A stretch of 64,000 bases of DNA from Phycisphaera sp. (lineage in GTDB: Bacteria > Planctomycetota > Phycisphaerae > Phycisphaerales > UBA1924): positions 124,001-188,000 of the forward strand of contig RHLH01000001.1 of the NCBI GenBank assembly GCA_003712165.1. The letters are read 5' to 3'. A program made the position numbers and the translations under genes. Of this stretch, positions 6,980 to 15,657 are shown one piece after another. The notes beneath the pieces were generated by a model that was not told the origin of the DNA, ran no database searches, and was given only the letters and a program-made list of their open reading frames with translations. Position 1 is the first letter of the stretch, and each line of letters starts with the position of its first letter.

Positions 6980-8572
6980 ATGAAAGCTCGAATCTCATCG
7001 GTCGTGCTGGTTCTCTGTCTGGCCATGGTTGCTCCCGCTTGTGCAGCGGCGGCCCCGGGGTTGCAGCCTCGTGAAACAAGGCCCGGGCGGTTCGCAGAAG
7101 GGCGTCTCGTGGTGGGCTTTGAGTACGCGATCCTCAACAACGAGCCGCTGGTTGCTGGGCTTGCAGACGCATTCGCGGAGCTCGGCCTGCCCGGGATGAA
7201 GCATTATGTAGAGGCGGTCGAGTGGGGGAATATGCAGCGCGGCCCGGGCGCGCCGATCGACTTTACGAAGATGGACTGGTTCGTGCGCGAGTACCAGCGC
7301 GCTGGCTTTACAGAGCTGACTGTGTCACTCAAGCCCCATTGCAGGTGGGCGGCATCCGAGAAGACGGGGTTGAAGATCATCGACCCCACACCGAAGCCGG
7401 AGTATCGGGAGCATTTCAAGCGGTGGGTGAGCGCGGTCGTGGAGCGGTACGACGCGGACGGCGAGAACGACATGCCAGGCTTGCGCTGGCCGGTGCGGTA
7501 TTACGAGATCGGGAATGAGTTCTCGAGCTACGAACCCGAGCCGGTGGATCGGTATCTGATCACGCTCGCGCTCGCGTACGAAGCGGCACACTCGGCGTAC
7601 GACGGTGCGCTCGTTGGCCACGCGGCATTCCTGACGACTCCCGTCAACCTCGACGTTGATGACCCGTCGGAGTATGACACCGTATGGGCAACGACAGAGC
7701 GTCACGATACGCACCACGGCCTGGAGGACATGCGAGTCATACTTGATCATCCGGAGCTGTTCGATATCTTGAATCTCCACAATCTGGGTGATCCCTACGA
7801 GATCGAAGACCAGATGAGATGGCTCGCGTATGAGACTGGGAGAAGGGGGTACACGAAACCCACCATCATCAGCGATACGCTCTGTACTTCATACATTGGT
7901 TGGGGCACGGCAACGAACCCGAGATCTCCAAGGCGTGGCGTTCTCGCCCGTCCCGCGACGGAGGAAGACCGCGATCGGCTAGCCGCGTACTTTAGAAAGC
8001 TGATCGCCAAAGACCGTGAAACACTCGAATGGACTCGGGGCTTCGTCGCTGCGGATCATGTCCAGCGCACGGTGATCGCCGCGGAGCAGGGTGTTCGCGT
8101 GATCAATCTTGCCTTTATCGCGGACATTCCCTGGCTCAAAACAGGGTTCTTCGGCGCAGGGGCCGGCATATCACCCTGGGGTGGCGCGCTGCGTGTGACG
8201 AACAGAGGGCGTGTGCAAGAAACGTATCCGTTGTATCACGCGATCGGGCAGCTCATGGATCGTCTCGATGGGTACACGACTGTCGAACGGGTTGTGTACC
8301 CAGACGATGAAATGGTTCGCGTGTACCGGGTTGAGAAGCCGGGCGGTAGGTTGTATGTCGCTTGGTTGAACCCCGGGCGTGCGATTCTGCCCGAGGACGA
8401 TGTCCCGGTTGCAATAGTGCACTTTCAGATCGGTGCACCGACCGCAGTCGTTGAGACAGTCATCACAGGCATTGGGCAGACCGAACCCGTACAGCAAACC
8501 AAGCGCACCGTTGACGGAGCGCTTGAGCTGGAGATCGGTTTCACACCTGTGTACGTGATGGCTACGCGATAG
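6980..8572 (+). CDS. secreted glycoside-hydrolase-like protein (TIM barrel)
   Basis: 530 residues from the ATG at 6980, chosen because a signal peptide (KARISSVVLVLCLAMVAPAC) begins there. The mature part resembles clan-A glycosidases such as GH39: FEYAILNNEP, an early barrel strand, then YYEIGNEFSSY, where GNE is the usual acid/base glutamate at the end of strand 4. The region where the nucleophile is expected reads KPTIISDTLCTSY, with Asp instead of the typical Glu, so activity is uncertain. A C-terminal beta domain follows (about residues 400-530). It lies within the polysaccharide region and could trim the exported glycan. The stop is 3 bp from the convergent dockerin gene, with no terminator between them. 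Confidence 0.6.
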   Translation: MKARISSVVLVLCLAMVAPACAAAAPGLQPRETRPGRFAEGRLVVGFEYAILNNEPLVAGLADAFAELGLPGMKHYVEAVEWGNMQRGPGAPIDFTKMDWFVREYQRAGFTELTVSLKPHCRWAASEKTGLKIIDPTPKPEYREHFKRWVSAVVERYDADGENDMPGLRWPVRYYEIGNEFSSYEPEPVDRYLITLALAYEAAHSAYDGALVGHAAFLTTPVNLDVDDPSEYDTVWATTERHDTHHGLEDMRVILDHPELFDILNLHNLGDPYEIEDQMRWLAYETGRRGYTKPTIISDTLCTSYIGWGTATNPRSPRRGVLARPATEEDRDRLAAYFRKLIAKDRETLEWTRGFVAADHVQRTVIAAEQGVRVINLAFIADIPWLKTGFFGAGAGISPWGGALRVTNRGRVQETYPLYHAIGQLMDRLDGYTTVERVVYPDDEMVRVYRVEKPGGRLYVAWLNPGRAILPEDDVPVAIVHFQIGAPTAVVETVITGIGQTEPVQQTKRTVDGALELEIGFTPVYVMATR

Positions 8573-8575
8573 TGC

Positions 8576-9244
8576 TCAGCACCCCGCGTTGAAGTTTGCG
8601 ATCCATGCGGTGAAGTCGGTGGGTGTGCATGCGCCGTCGCCGTTCTGGTCGCATTCGGGGAGGTTGTTGTTGAAGGCGTTGATCCATGCGGTGAAGTCGG
8701 TGGGTGTGACGGCGCCGTCGCCGTTGACGTCGGGGAGGCAGGGTTCGGGCGCGACGACATCGATCCGGCCTGTCATATCGAGGTGTCCGGTGACTCGGCA
8801 GGTGTAGTAGTAGGTGCCGACGTCGTTTGTCTGGGGTGTCCACTCGATGAAGTCGGTTGTCGGCGCTGGATCGGCGGTGAAGTCGGCGATCGGGGTGAGT
8901 GTTGCCGCGTCGATCACCGCGCCGTCGGCGGTGGTGCGCGAGTAGGACCCGTCGGTGCCCGAGATGGGCAGCGTGTCATCGCAGATCACGAACGGGTGGA
9001 AACTGGTTGTGCGCATGAAGGTGTAGGTCTGCCCCGCGGTCAGGATCAGGGTTGGGTCGTTGATCTCGGAGAATGTGCCAGAGTCGTCGGTCCAGCTGAA
9101 GACGAAGCTCGAGGCGCCGTCGTTGTTCAGGCTGAAGGCGACGCCCTCGTCGACGGCGTAGATGCTCGGCCCCTTCTGGGTGGTGTCGGCGGCGGCGGTT
9201 CCTGTGATCAGGGCGGTTGCTGCGATGCGGGTGATGGTGTTCAT
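8576..9244 (-). CDS. secreted cupredoxin-like protein with GC-type dockerin tail
   Basis: 222 residues; the ATG at 9244 has GGAGA upstream and opens a signal peptide. The central domain fits a plastocyanin-like fold: FHPFVICDD supplies one histidine, and the segment TCRVTGHLDM gives the Cys-x4-His-x2-Met set expected for a type 1 copper site. The last 54 residues form two dockerin-like EF-hand repeats, each with a D-x-N-x-D-G loop followed by TPTDFTAWI, ending in NAGC. All four tail cysteines are present. It is probably an exported electron-transfer or copper protein attached by the tail. It is convergent with the glycosidase-like gene and divergent from gmd. Confidence 0.85.
   Translation of the reverse strand: MNTITRIAATALITGTAAADTTQKGPSIYAVDEGVAFSLNNDGASSFVFSWTDDSGTFSEINDPTLILTAGQTYTFMRTTSFHPFVICDDTLPISGTDGSYSRTTADGAVIDAATLTPIADFTADPAPTTDFIEWTPQTNDVGTYYYTCRVTGHLDMTGRIDVVAPEPCLPDVNGDGAVTPTDFTAWINAFNNNLPECDQNGDGACTPTDFTAWIANFNAGC
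8600..8708. repeat. 28-bp perfect direct repeats inside the dockerin tail
   Basis: Two identical 28-bp segments lie at 8600-8627 and 8681-8708, offset by 81 bp, that is 27 codons. They encode the matching TPTDFTAWI parts of the two dockerin repeats. The same 81-bp offset is seen at 45864/45945 in another dockerin gene. Recombination between the copies would remove exactly one repeat in frame. Confidence 0.85.
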
Positions 9245-9437
9245 CTCGGGGTCTCCTCGTTGGGGTGGGTTCTCTCGTGGACGAAGACCATGGTGTGGCC
9301 AGACTGCGAAAATCAAACCCCTCTAAATAGCTGGGTTCGGGTGCGGGCGCGGGTGCTTACCTATCCTCACCCTGATCAATCAGCACAGACGCGGGGCCAA
9401 TTGGAATCGGTCCCGACACGAGACCAAAGCGGGCACA

Positions 9438-10502
9438 ATGACTGAATCCAACGGCAAGAAGGCGCTCATCACGGGCATTACTGGGCAGGACGGCAGCTAC
9501 CTCGCAGAGCTCTTGCTTGAGAAGGGCTACGAGGTCCACGGCATCAACCGCCGGGCTTCTTCATTTAATACAGAACGCATCGACCACATCTATCAGGATC
9601 CGCACCTAGCGGGCACGAGGCTTTTCCTGCACTACGGCGATCTCTGCGACGCGAACGTGCTGGCCAAGCTGATGGACCAAGTCCGGCCCGATGAGGTGTA
9701 CAACCTCGGGGCGCAGAGCCACGTGCGGGTGTCGTTCGATATGCCGATTTACACGGCGGAAACCGTTGCGATGGGATCGCTCAAGCTGCTCGAGGCGATC
9801 CGCGATTACCGGGACAAGTCGAAGCACGAGGTCAGGTACTACCAGGCGTCGAGCTCGGAGATGTACGGCAAGGTCGTCGAGACTCCCCAGACCGAGACGA
9901 CGCCGTTCTACCCGAGGTCGCCTTACGCGTGCGCGAAACTTATGGCGCACTGGGCGACGGTCAATTACCGTGAGAGCTACGGGCTGCACGCGTCGTGCGG
10001 CATCCTGTTCAACCACGAGAGCCCCCGCCGGGGCGAGACGTTCGTGACGCGGAAGATCACACGCGCGGTTGGCCGGATCAAGATGGGGCTCCAGGAGAAG
10101 GTGTACCTCGGGAACCTGGATGCCAAGCGGGACTGGGGCTTTGCGGGCGATTACGTCGAGATGATGTGGCGGATGCTCCAGCAGGACGATGCGGACGATT
10201 ACGTCGTGGCCACGGGCCGAACAATCAGCGTCCGAGAATTCGCTGATCTGGCGTTCAAGTCGGCGGGTCTGAACTTCGAAGATCATGTGGCGTACGACGA
10301 GCGGTACCTGCGGCCCGCGGAGGTCGATCTCTTGCTGGGCGATCCGGGCAAGGCCAAGCGTCAGCTGGGCTGGGAGCCCAGGACATCGGTTGAGGAGCTG
10401 GCACAGATGATGGTCGATCACGATGTCGAGCTCGCGGCCCGCGAGAAGACCCTGATCGACGCGGGGCACCAGCTGCCGACTTTCACGGGGCATGATCAGT
10501 AA
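9438..10502 (+). CDS. gmd: GDP-mannose 4,6-dehydratase
   Basis: 354 residues. The cofactor motif [19 protein letters not shown] (13-31), SSEMYG, Tyr163/Lys167 in [12 protein letters not shown], and [17 protein letters not shown] are hallmarks of Gmd. It dehydrates GDP-D-mannose to GDP-4-keto-6-deoxy-D-mannose, the precursor of GDP-fucose. It heads a three-gene run with a sulfotransferase 20 bp downstream and a flippase 5 bp after that. No strong Shine-Dalgarno precedes the ATG. Length is normal for the family. Confidence 0.95.
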   Translation: MTESNGKKALITGITGQDGSYLAELLLEKGYEVHGINRRASSFNTERIDHIYQDPHLAGTRLFLHYGDLCDANVLAKLMDQVRPDEVYNLGAQSHVRVSFDMPIYTAETVAMGSLKLLEAIRDYRDKSKHEVRYYQASSSEMYGKVVETPQTETTPFYPRSPYACAKLMAHWATVNYRESYGLHASCGILFNHESPRRGETFVTRKITRAVGRIKMGLQEKVYLGNLDAKRDWGFAGDYVEMMWRMLQQDDADDYVVATGRTISVREFADLAFKSAGLNFEDHVAYDERYLRPAEVDLLLGDPGKAKRQLGWEPRTSVEELAQMMVDHDVELAAREKTLIDAGHQLPTFTGHDQ

Positions 10503-10521
10503 GAAGGTGTGAGGTCTTGCC

Positions 10522-11391
10522 GTGGGTTGGAAAGAGCAAGTGCCCGACTGGGCGATCAGGAACAAGTATCTGCGTCGATTCTGGCAGATGATGCGTGTCG
10601 CGCAGGGGCACAAGTTCTCCCGACAGCACACGTTCTATGACGACGACATCTTTCTGGTGAGTTATCCCAAATCGGGCAACACCTGGACAAGATTCCTCGT
10701 TGCCAATCTCATGAACCCGAATGAGGATGTGTCCTTCACGAACATCGAACGGCTCGTGCCTGAGATATATCTCAATTACGACGCACGGCTGCTAGGGCTC
10801 CCGAGACCGAGGGTGTTTAAATCGCACGATCCGTACGACCCGAGGTACAGACGCGCGGTGTGCATAGTCCGTGATCCGCGCGATGTCGCGGTATCGTATT
10901 TCACATATGCAAAAAAAATTAGAAAGCTAGATCCGGATACAGGCTTCGATGAGTACATGGAGCGTTTCATGGTTGGCACGATCGATGCGTTCGGGTCGTG
11001 GGGCGAGAATGTGGGTAGCTGGCTCGGGGCTCGGCGAAACACGGACGGATTTTTTGTGGTTCGCTACGAAGACCTCCTCACCGACGGGATTACTCAACTG
11101 GTTCGCCTCGCATCGTTCCTCGGTATAGAAGCGACAGACGAGCTTGTGACGAGGGCCATCGAGCAGAGTTCGATCGACCGCATGCGCTCGCTTGAGAAGA
11201 GCCAGCAGTCGGAATGGAAGATGACGAAGCATTCCGACACTTCGGTTTCGTTCTTCCGGTCGGGTCGATCTGGTGGTTGGAAGGAAGATATTCCTGAGAA
11301 GTGGGCAGACGAGATATGGTCTGCTTGGGGAGACACAATGGAAGAGCTCGGATACGGCCGCGAGAGTCTCGGGGCGGGTGAGCCTGGGTAG
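10522..11391 (+). CDS. sulfotransferase, Sulfotransfer_1 type
   Basis: 289 residues with a GTG start 20 bp after gmd. The PAPS 5'-phosphosulfate loop SYPKSGNTWTRF is at 47-58, and IVRDPRDVAVSYF supplies the 3'-phosphate-binding segment. GGWKEDIPEKW near the C-terminus matches the conserved RKG-like/GWK region of the family. No membrane segment is seen, so it acts in the cytoplasm. Its place between gmd and a polysaccharide flippase suggests that it sulfates a fucose-containing lipid-linked oligosaccharide before export. It is a different subfamily from the sulfotransferase at the left edge. Confidence 0.88.
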   Translation: MGWKEQVPDWAIRNKYLRRFWQMMRVAQGHKFSRQHTFYDDDIFLVSYPKSGNTWTRFLVANLMNPNEDVSFTNIERLVPEIYLNYDARLLGLPRPRVFKSHDPYDPRYRRAVCIVRDPRDVAVSYFTYAKKIRKLDPDTGFDEYMERFMVGTIDAFGSWGENVGSWLGARRNTDGFFVVRYEDLLTDGITQLVRLASFLGIEATDELVTRAIEQSSIDRMRSLEKSQQSEWKMTKHSDTSVSFFRSGRSGGWKEDIPEKWADEIWSAWGDTMEELGYGRESLGAGEPG

Positions 11392-11395
11392 CGGT

Positions 11396-12940
11396 ATGCC
11401 GAGTCCAGACACTCCACGCTTGGGTCATTCGATCGCGCACGGCGCGACGGTAATGGCCGGCGTGACGCTTGTGACCAAGCTCGTTGCCACGCTCGGGCAG
11501 CTTGTCATCGCGGCGTTTGTGCTCGAGGGGGAGTACGGGATATGGGGTCTTGCGATCTCGCTCGCTGACACATTCGGTTTCGTGCAGAAACTTGGTCTTC
11601 GGGAGGTCTTGGCCTACCGGCAGAAACAGGTCGACGAGTGGATCAACTCGGCGCTCTGGGCCGCCGGCGCGGGCGGTTTGATGACGCTGCTCATCGTGCT
11701 TGCTGTCGCGCCATTCACGCCCACGCTTTACGACACAAGTCCGGGGCTGGTCGCGGCGTTTATCGTGCTCGGTTTCGGCGCCACGATGCAGGGGTACATC
11801 GAAGTCTTCAAAACGAGGCTCGCGCTCGATTTCAGGTTCGGTTATATCGCCAAGGTATCGGTCACAGAAGGTGTGGTCAGGATCTGTTTCCAGATGCTCC
11901 TGTCGATTCTGGGTATGGGGGCGCTGGGTCTGGTGCTGGTGCGTGCGGTCACGTATGTGGGAGAGGCGCTTCTGTACGGCATCGCGGTGCGTCCGAAGAT
12001 AAAGCGCACACCCCAGCTCTCGTTGTGGAAGAAAGCGCTGCCCGACTCATCGTTGATTTTCACGACACGCATGGCCGAAGTGGGAATCCGCAGAGGCGAT
12101 GTCTTGCTGCTTGGTCTATTTGCCCCGGACGCGGTGGTAGGTGTCTACTTCTTCGCGTTTGGTCTGTCCACTCAGATCGTGATGCTCTTGGCGCAAGGCC
12201 TGATCGGAGTGCTCTCGGCGGGCCTCAGCAAGCTACAGGATGACGTGGAACGGCTGCGCCGTGCATTTTTCTCTGTGGTCAGGCAGATTTCATTTGTAGG
12301 TGTTCCGCTGCTAGTTGTGCAGGCGGCGACTTGCGCGCAGCTGCTTCGGTTGCTGTATGTCGATAAATGGGAAGCGGCGATCGTGCCTCTGCAGATACTG
12401 AGTGTTCAGGCCTGTTTCATCATTGCAGGCTGGAATACGGCCGCGGTCTTTACCGCGCGGGGTTTGTTCCGGCGACAGGCCGTGATCAAGGTCTCTGGGG
12501 GTGTGCTGTTTCTTGCGGTCATGGTCTGGTCTGCATCTACCGAGAGCCCGGTGGTGGTTGCGTTGGCGGCGTTGGTGTTCCGCATGGTTTTCGTCCCGCT
12601 GCAGATTGCGTTTGCAACGAGCGGCGGGTGGAAGGCGGTATCCGAGACCATCCTCGCGGTGCTCCGGCCGTTCAACGTGGCCGGCGGGGCGGCGATCGCG
12701 GCTCTGTTGCTGACGGAGGCGGCCGCCCCTCTGATTGAGAGCGTTTCCTCCCTCGCTGATTCGCAGGCGTTCAGGCTCGAACAGATTCTCGAGCTCGTTT
12801 TGATTGCGTCAGTAACGATGCTGCTTTATTGGGTAGGGGCAAAGACACTGCTCAAATCCACGTACGAAGAGTTTTCAGCTCGGATCAAGCCGGTGTTACC
12901 CGCCAGGGTGCTCAAGTTGGTGCCGTCGTGGGTCTTCTGA
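11396..12940 (+). CDS. polysaccharide flippase, Wzx/MATE-like
   Basis: 514 residues from the ATG at 11396, 5 bp after the sulfotransferase stop; a GTG at 11378 inside the upstream gene is also possible. Many hydrophobic segments spread over the whole length (about 12-14 helices) and the N-terminal GATVMAGVTLVTKLVATLGQ fit the polysaccharide-biosynthesis transporter family of the MOP superfamily. It would move lipid-linked sugar units across the inner membrane. Being last in the gmd run, it most likely exports the fucosylated, sulfated unit. No polymerase (Wzy) was recognised in the window. Confidence 0.85.
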   Translation: MPSPDTPRLGHSIAHGATVMAGVTLVTKLVATLGQLVIAAFVLEGEYGIWGLAISLADTFGFVQKLGLREVLAYRQKQVDEWINSALWAAGAGGLMTLLIVLAVAPFTPTLYDTSPGLVAAFIVLGFGATMQGYIEVFKTRLALDFRFGYIAKVSVTEGVVRICFQMLLSILGMGALGLVLVRAVTYVGEALLYGIAVRPKIKRTPQLSLWKKALPDSSLIFTTRMAEVGIRRGDVLLLGLFAPDAVVGVYFFAFGLSTQIVMLLAQGLIGVLSAGLSKLQDDVERLRRAFFSVVRQISFVGVPLLVVQAATCAQLLRLLYVDKWEAAIVPLQILSVQACFIIAGWNTAAVFTARGLFRRQAVIKVSGGVLFLAVMVWSASTESPVVVALAALVFRMVFVPLQIAFATSGGWKAVSETILAVLRPFNVAGGAAIAALLLTEAAAPLIESVSSLADSQAFRLEQILELVLIASVTMLLYWVGAKTLLKSTYEEFSARIKPVLPARVLKLVPSWVF

Positions 12941-12995
12941 CTGGTTTGCCGGCGCGAATCGCCGATAAGAACCGTATGGGAGAACAGACCCTGGC

Positions 12996-14819
12996 ATGAC
13001 GTGGCAGGCTTGGACAACCATCGCTGTGATCATCTCGATGATCCTCGTGCTGGCGCGGGGCCGGTTCGGTCCCGATGTCGTGGTTGTCGGGGCGGTGTCG
13101 CTGCTGGTGTTTCTGGGTGTGCTGACGCCTGGCGAGGCGCTGGCGGGTATGGCCAACCAGGGGATGGCGACCATCGCGGTGTTGTACGTCGTGGTGTGCG
13201 GGCTGACCGAGACGGGTGCTGTCCGATGGATCGGGTCGGTGCTGCTCGGCAACCCGAAGTCGCAGACGCGCGCGATGATCAGGCTCATGCTCCCGGTGAC
13301 CGCGCTCTCGGGCTTTGTGAACAACACACCCGTCGTCGCGATGATGATCCCCGCAATCGGCGACTTCTGCAGAAGGCAGCAGTGGAAGGTCTCCAAGTTC
13401 ATGATCCCGCTCAGCTACGCGGCAATCCTGGGCGGCACGTGCACGCTCATCGGGACGAGCACCAACCTCGTCGTCCACGGCGAGTGGATCGCATCGGGGC
13501 GCAACGCGATGGGGCTCTTCGAGATCGCGCTCGTCGGTCTTCCGGTCGCGCTCGCGGGGCTTGTTTACCTTCTGACGGTCGGCAGGAAGCTGCTGCCCGA
13601 GCGGGGTTCGATATTTAACGCAAAGTCAGACGCCCGCGCGTACACGGTAGAGATGATCGTTACACCCGAAGGCAACGTCGACGGCAAGACGATCGAGCAG
13701 GCCGGGCTGCGCCACCTGCCCGGGCTCTACCTCGCAGAGATCGAACGCGAGGGGTCGATCCTTGCGGCGGTCAGCCCGAACGAGAAGTTGCAGGGCGAAG
13801 ACAGGCTCGTCTTCGTCGGGCAGGTGGACTCGGTCGTCGATCTCCAGAAGATCCGAGGCATCGAGCCCGCGACTGATCAGGTCGTCAAGCTCCACGAGCC
13901 GAGGCCCAACCGCGTGCTGGTCGAGGCGGTGATTTCCAACAGCCACCCGCTGCTCGGGCAGACCGTGCGCGAGGGCAAGTTCAGGACGAGGTACAACGCG
14001 GTCATTATCGCGGTGAGCCGGAACGGCGAGCAGATCCGTAAGAAGATCGGCGACATCATCATCCGCCAGGGCGACACGCTCCTGCTCGAGGCGCCGCGTT
14101 CGTTTGTGACTCAGATGCGCGACTCGCGCGACTACTACCTCGTGAGCGAGGTCGCGAACTTTGCGCCGGTGCGGCACGAGAAGGCGATCATGGCGATCGG
14201 GATCGTCGTGCTCATGGTTGCGCTTGCGACGATCCAGCCGACGCTGCCGATCCCGATGGTCGCGGGCGGGTACGTGAAGGTCGGGATGCTGCACGCGGCG
14301 GTGCTGGCCGCGGGGCTCATGCTCGTGCTGCGCTGCTGCTATGGCTGGCAGGCGCGCAAGAGTGTTGACTGGACTGTGCTCGTCACGATCGCCGGGTCAC
14401 TTGGGCTCGGTCATGCGCTGGCGGTCTCGGGTGCGGCGCAGCAGATCGCCGACGGCATGACGAGTCTCGCGGGCTCGAGCCCTTGGATGACGCTGGTGCT
14501 TGTGTACCTGATGACGATGGTGCTGACGGAACTGGTCACGAACAACGCCGCGGCGGTGCTGATGTTCTTCGTCGCCGAGTCCGCGTCGGCGAAACTGGGT
14601 GTGGACTTCAAGCCCTTTGCGATCACCATCATGATGGCCGCCAGCGCGAGCTTCTCGACACCCCTTGGGTACCAGACGAATCTTATGGTGATGGCACCGG
14701 GCGGGTACAAGTTCATGGACTACACACGGGTGGGCGCGCCGCTCAACCTGCTTTCGATGGCGATCACGGTCGGTTTGACTCCTCTTGTCTTCGGGTTTGA
14801 GCTCCCGGCTCATCCATAG
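12996..14819 (+). CDS. SLC13-family permease with two TrkA-C domains
   Basis: 607 residues. Membrane helices fill about 1-195 and 395-607, with the ion-transporter signatures GFVNNTPVVAMMIPAIGDF and GTCTLIGTSTNLVVHG. Between them are two soluble RCK_C/TrkA-C domains (about 210-290 and 300-380), a common arrangement in putative divalent anion:sodium symporters of the YfbS type. It probably imports an anion such as sulfate or a dicarboxylate; sulfate would suit the PAPS genes in the window, but that is inference. terC starts 24 bp downstream. Confidence 0.88.
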   Translation: MTWQAWTTIAVIISMILVLARGRFGPDVVVVGAVSLLVFLGVLTPGEALAGMANQGMATIAVLYVVVCGLTETGAVRWIGSVLLGNPKSQTRAMIRLMLPVTALSGFVNNTPVVAMMIPAIGDFCRRQQWKVSKFMIPLSYAAILGGTCTLIGTSTNLVVHGEWIASGRNAMGLFEIALVGLPVALAGLVYLLTVGRKLLPERGSIFNAKSDARAYTVEMIVTPEGNVDGKTIEQAGLRHLPGLYLAEIEREGSILAAVSPNEKLQGEDRLVFVGQVDSVVDLQKIRGIEPATDQVVKLHEPRPNRVLVEAVISNSHPLLGQTVREGKFRTRYNAVIIAVSRNGEQIRKKIGDIIIRQGDTLLLEAPRSFVTQMRDSRDYYLVSEVANFAPVRHEKAIMAIGIVVLMVALATIQPTLPIPMVAGGYVKVGMLHAAVLAAGLMLVLRCCYGWQARKSVDWTVLVTIAGSLGLGHALAVSGAAQQIADGMTSLAGSSPWMTLVLVYLMTMVLTELVTNNAAAVLMFFVAESASAKLGVDFKPFAITIMMAASASFSTPLGYQTNLMVMAPGGYKFMDYTRVGAPLNLLSMAITVGLTPLVFGFELPAHP

Positions 14820-14843
14820 ACGCGCCACGCTAAGCTCTGGGCC

Positions 14844-15650
14844 ATGGAATGGCTCACCACGCAGGCTGTCATCGCGCTGTTCATGCTCACGCTGCTCGAG
14901 ATCGTGCTGGGCATCGATAACGTCGTCTTCATCAGCATCCTGACCGGCAAGCTGCCAGAGAAGCAGCGCCGCAAGGCGACGCTCATCGGGCTGGGTGCGG
15001 CGCTTGGGATGCGGATTGTGCTGCTGATCTGCATCAAGTGGATCATGGGGCTGACGGCCACAGTGTTCGAACTTTTCGATCGCGGCATCTCATGGAAGGA
15101 CATGATCCTGATCGGGGGCGGGGCGTTCCTGATCGCCAAGGCGGTGCACGAGATACACGTCAATGTCGAGGGTCTTCACAAGGTCGGAAGCGCCAAGGCC
15201 GCGACATTCTCTGGTGTGATCATGCAGATCGTGCTGCTCGATCTGATCTTCTCGCTCGACTCGGTGATCACCGCAGTCGGCATGGCGGACGATCTGTGGG
15301 TCATGATCACTGCTGTCGTGATCGCGATCGGGGTCATGATGGTCTTCGCGACACCGATCAGCGAGTTCGTGCAGCGCCATCCGGCGATGAAGATCCTCGC
15401 GCTCGCGTTCCTTGTTCTGATCGGTGTGGCGCTGACGATCGAAGGATTCGGATCGGATGTCGTCATCGGCCCCGACGGCGAGGAGCACGGCGGGGGCCAC
15501 GGGTTCAAGGGCTACATCTACGCCGCGATGGGCTTCGCGCTCATCGTTGAGCTGTTGCAGCTTCGGATGTCGAAGAACCGCGAGAAGCACGACCGGCTCA
15601 AGCTCGATATCGAGATCAACCAGCAGGACGCAGCCGAGAGCAAGGGCTGA
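14844..15650 (+). CDS. TerC-family membrane protein
   Basis: 268 residues with about seven membrane helices. EIVLGIDNVVFISI near the N-terminus and IVLLDLIFSLDSVITAVGM in the middle are the paired acidic motifs of TerC proteins, which have been linked to manganese export and tellurite resistance. A charged cytoplasmic tail closes the protein. It follows the SLC13 permease by 24 bp and is probably cotranscribed. The stop is 7 bp from the convergent kelch gene. Confidence 0.93.
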   Translation: MEWLTTQAVIALFMLTLLEIVLGIDNVVFISILTGKLPEKQRRKATLIGLGAALGMRIVLLICIKWIMGLTATVFELFDRGISWKDMILIGGGAFLIAKAVHEIHVNVEGLHKVGSAKAATFSGVIMQIVLLDLIFSLDSVITAVGMADDLWVMITAVVIAIGVMMVFATPISEFVQRHPAMKILALAFLVLIGVALTIEGFGSDVVIGPDGEEHGGGHGFKGYIYAAMGFALIVELLQLRMSKNREKHDRLKLDIEINQQDAAESKG

Positions 15651-15657
15651 TGCTCGA

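Noticed and set aside
6980..8572. Confident GH39 assignment for the glycosidase-like protein
   Set aside because: The acid/base GNE is present but the expected nucleophile Glu is not evident, so only a fold-level call is made.
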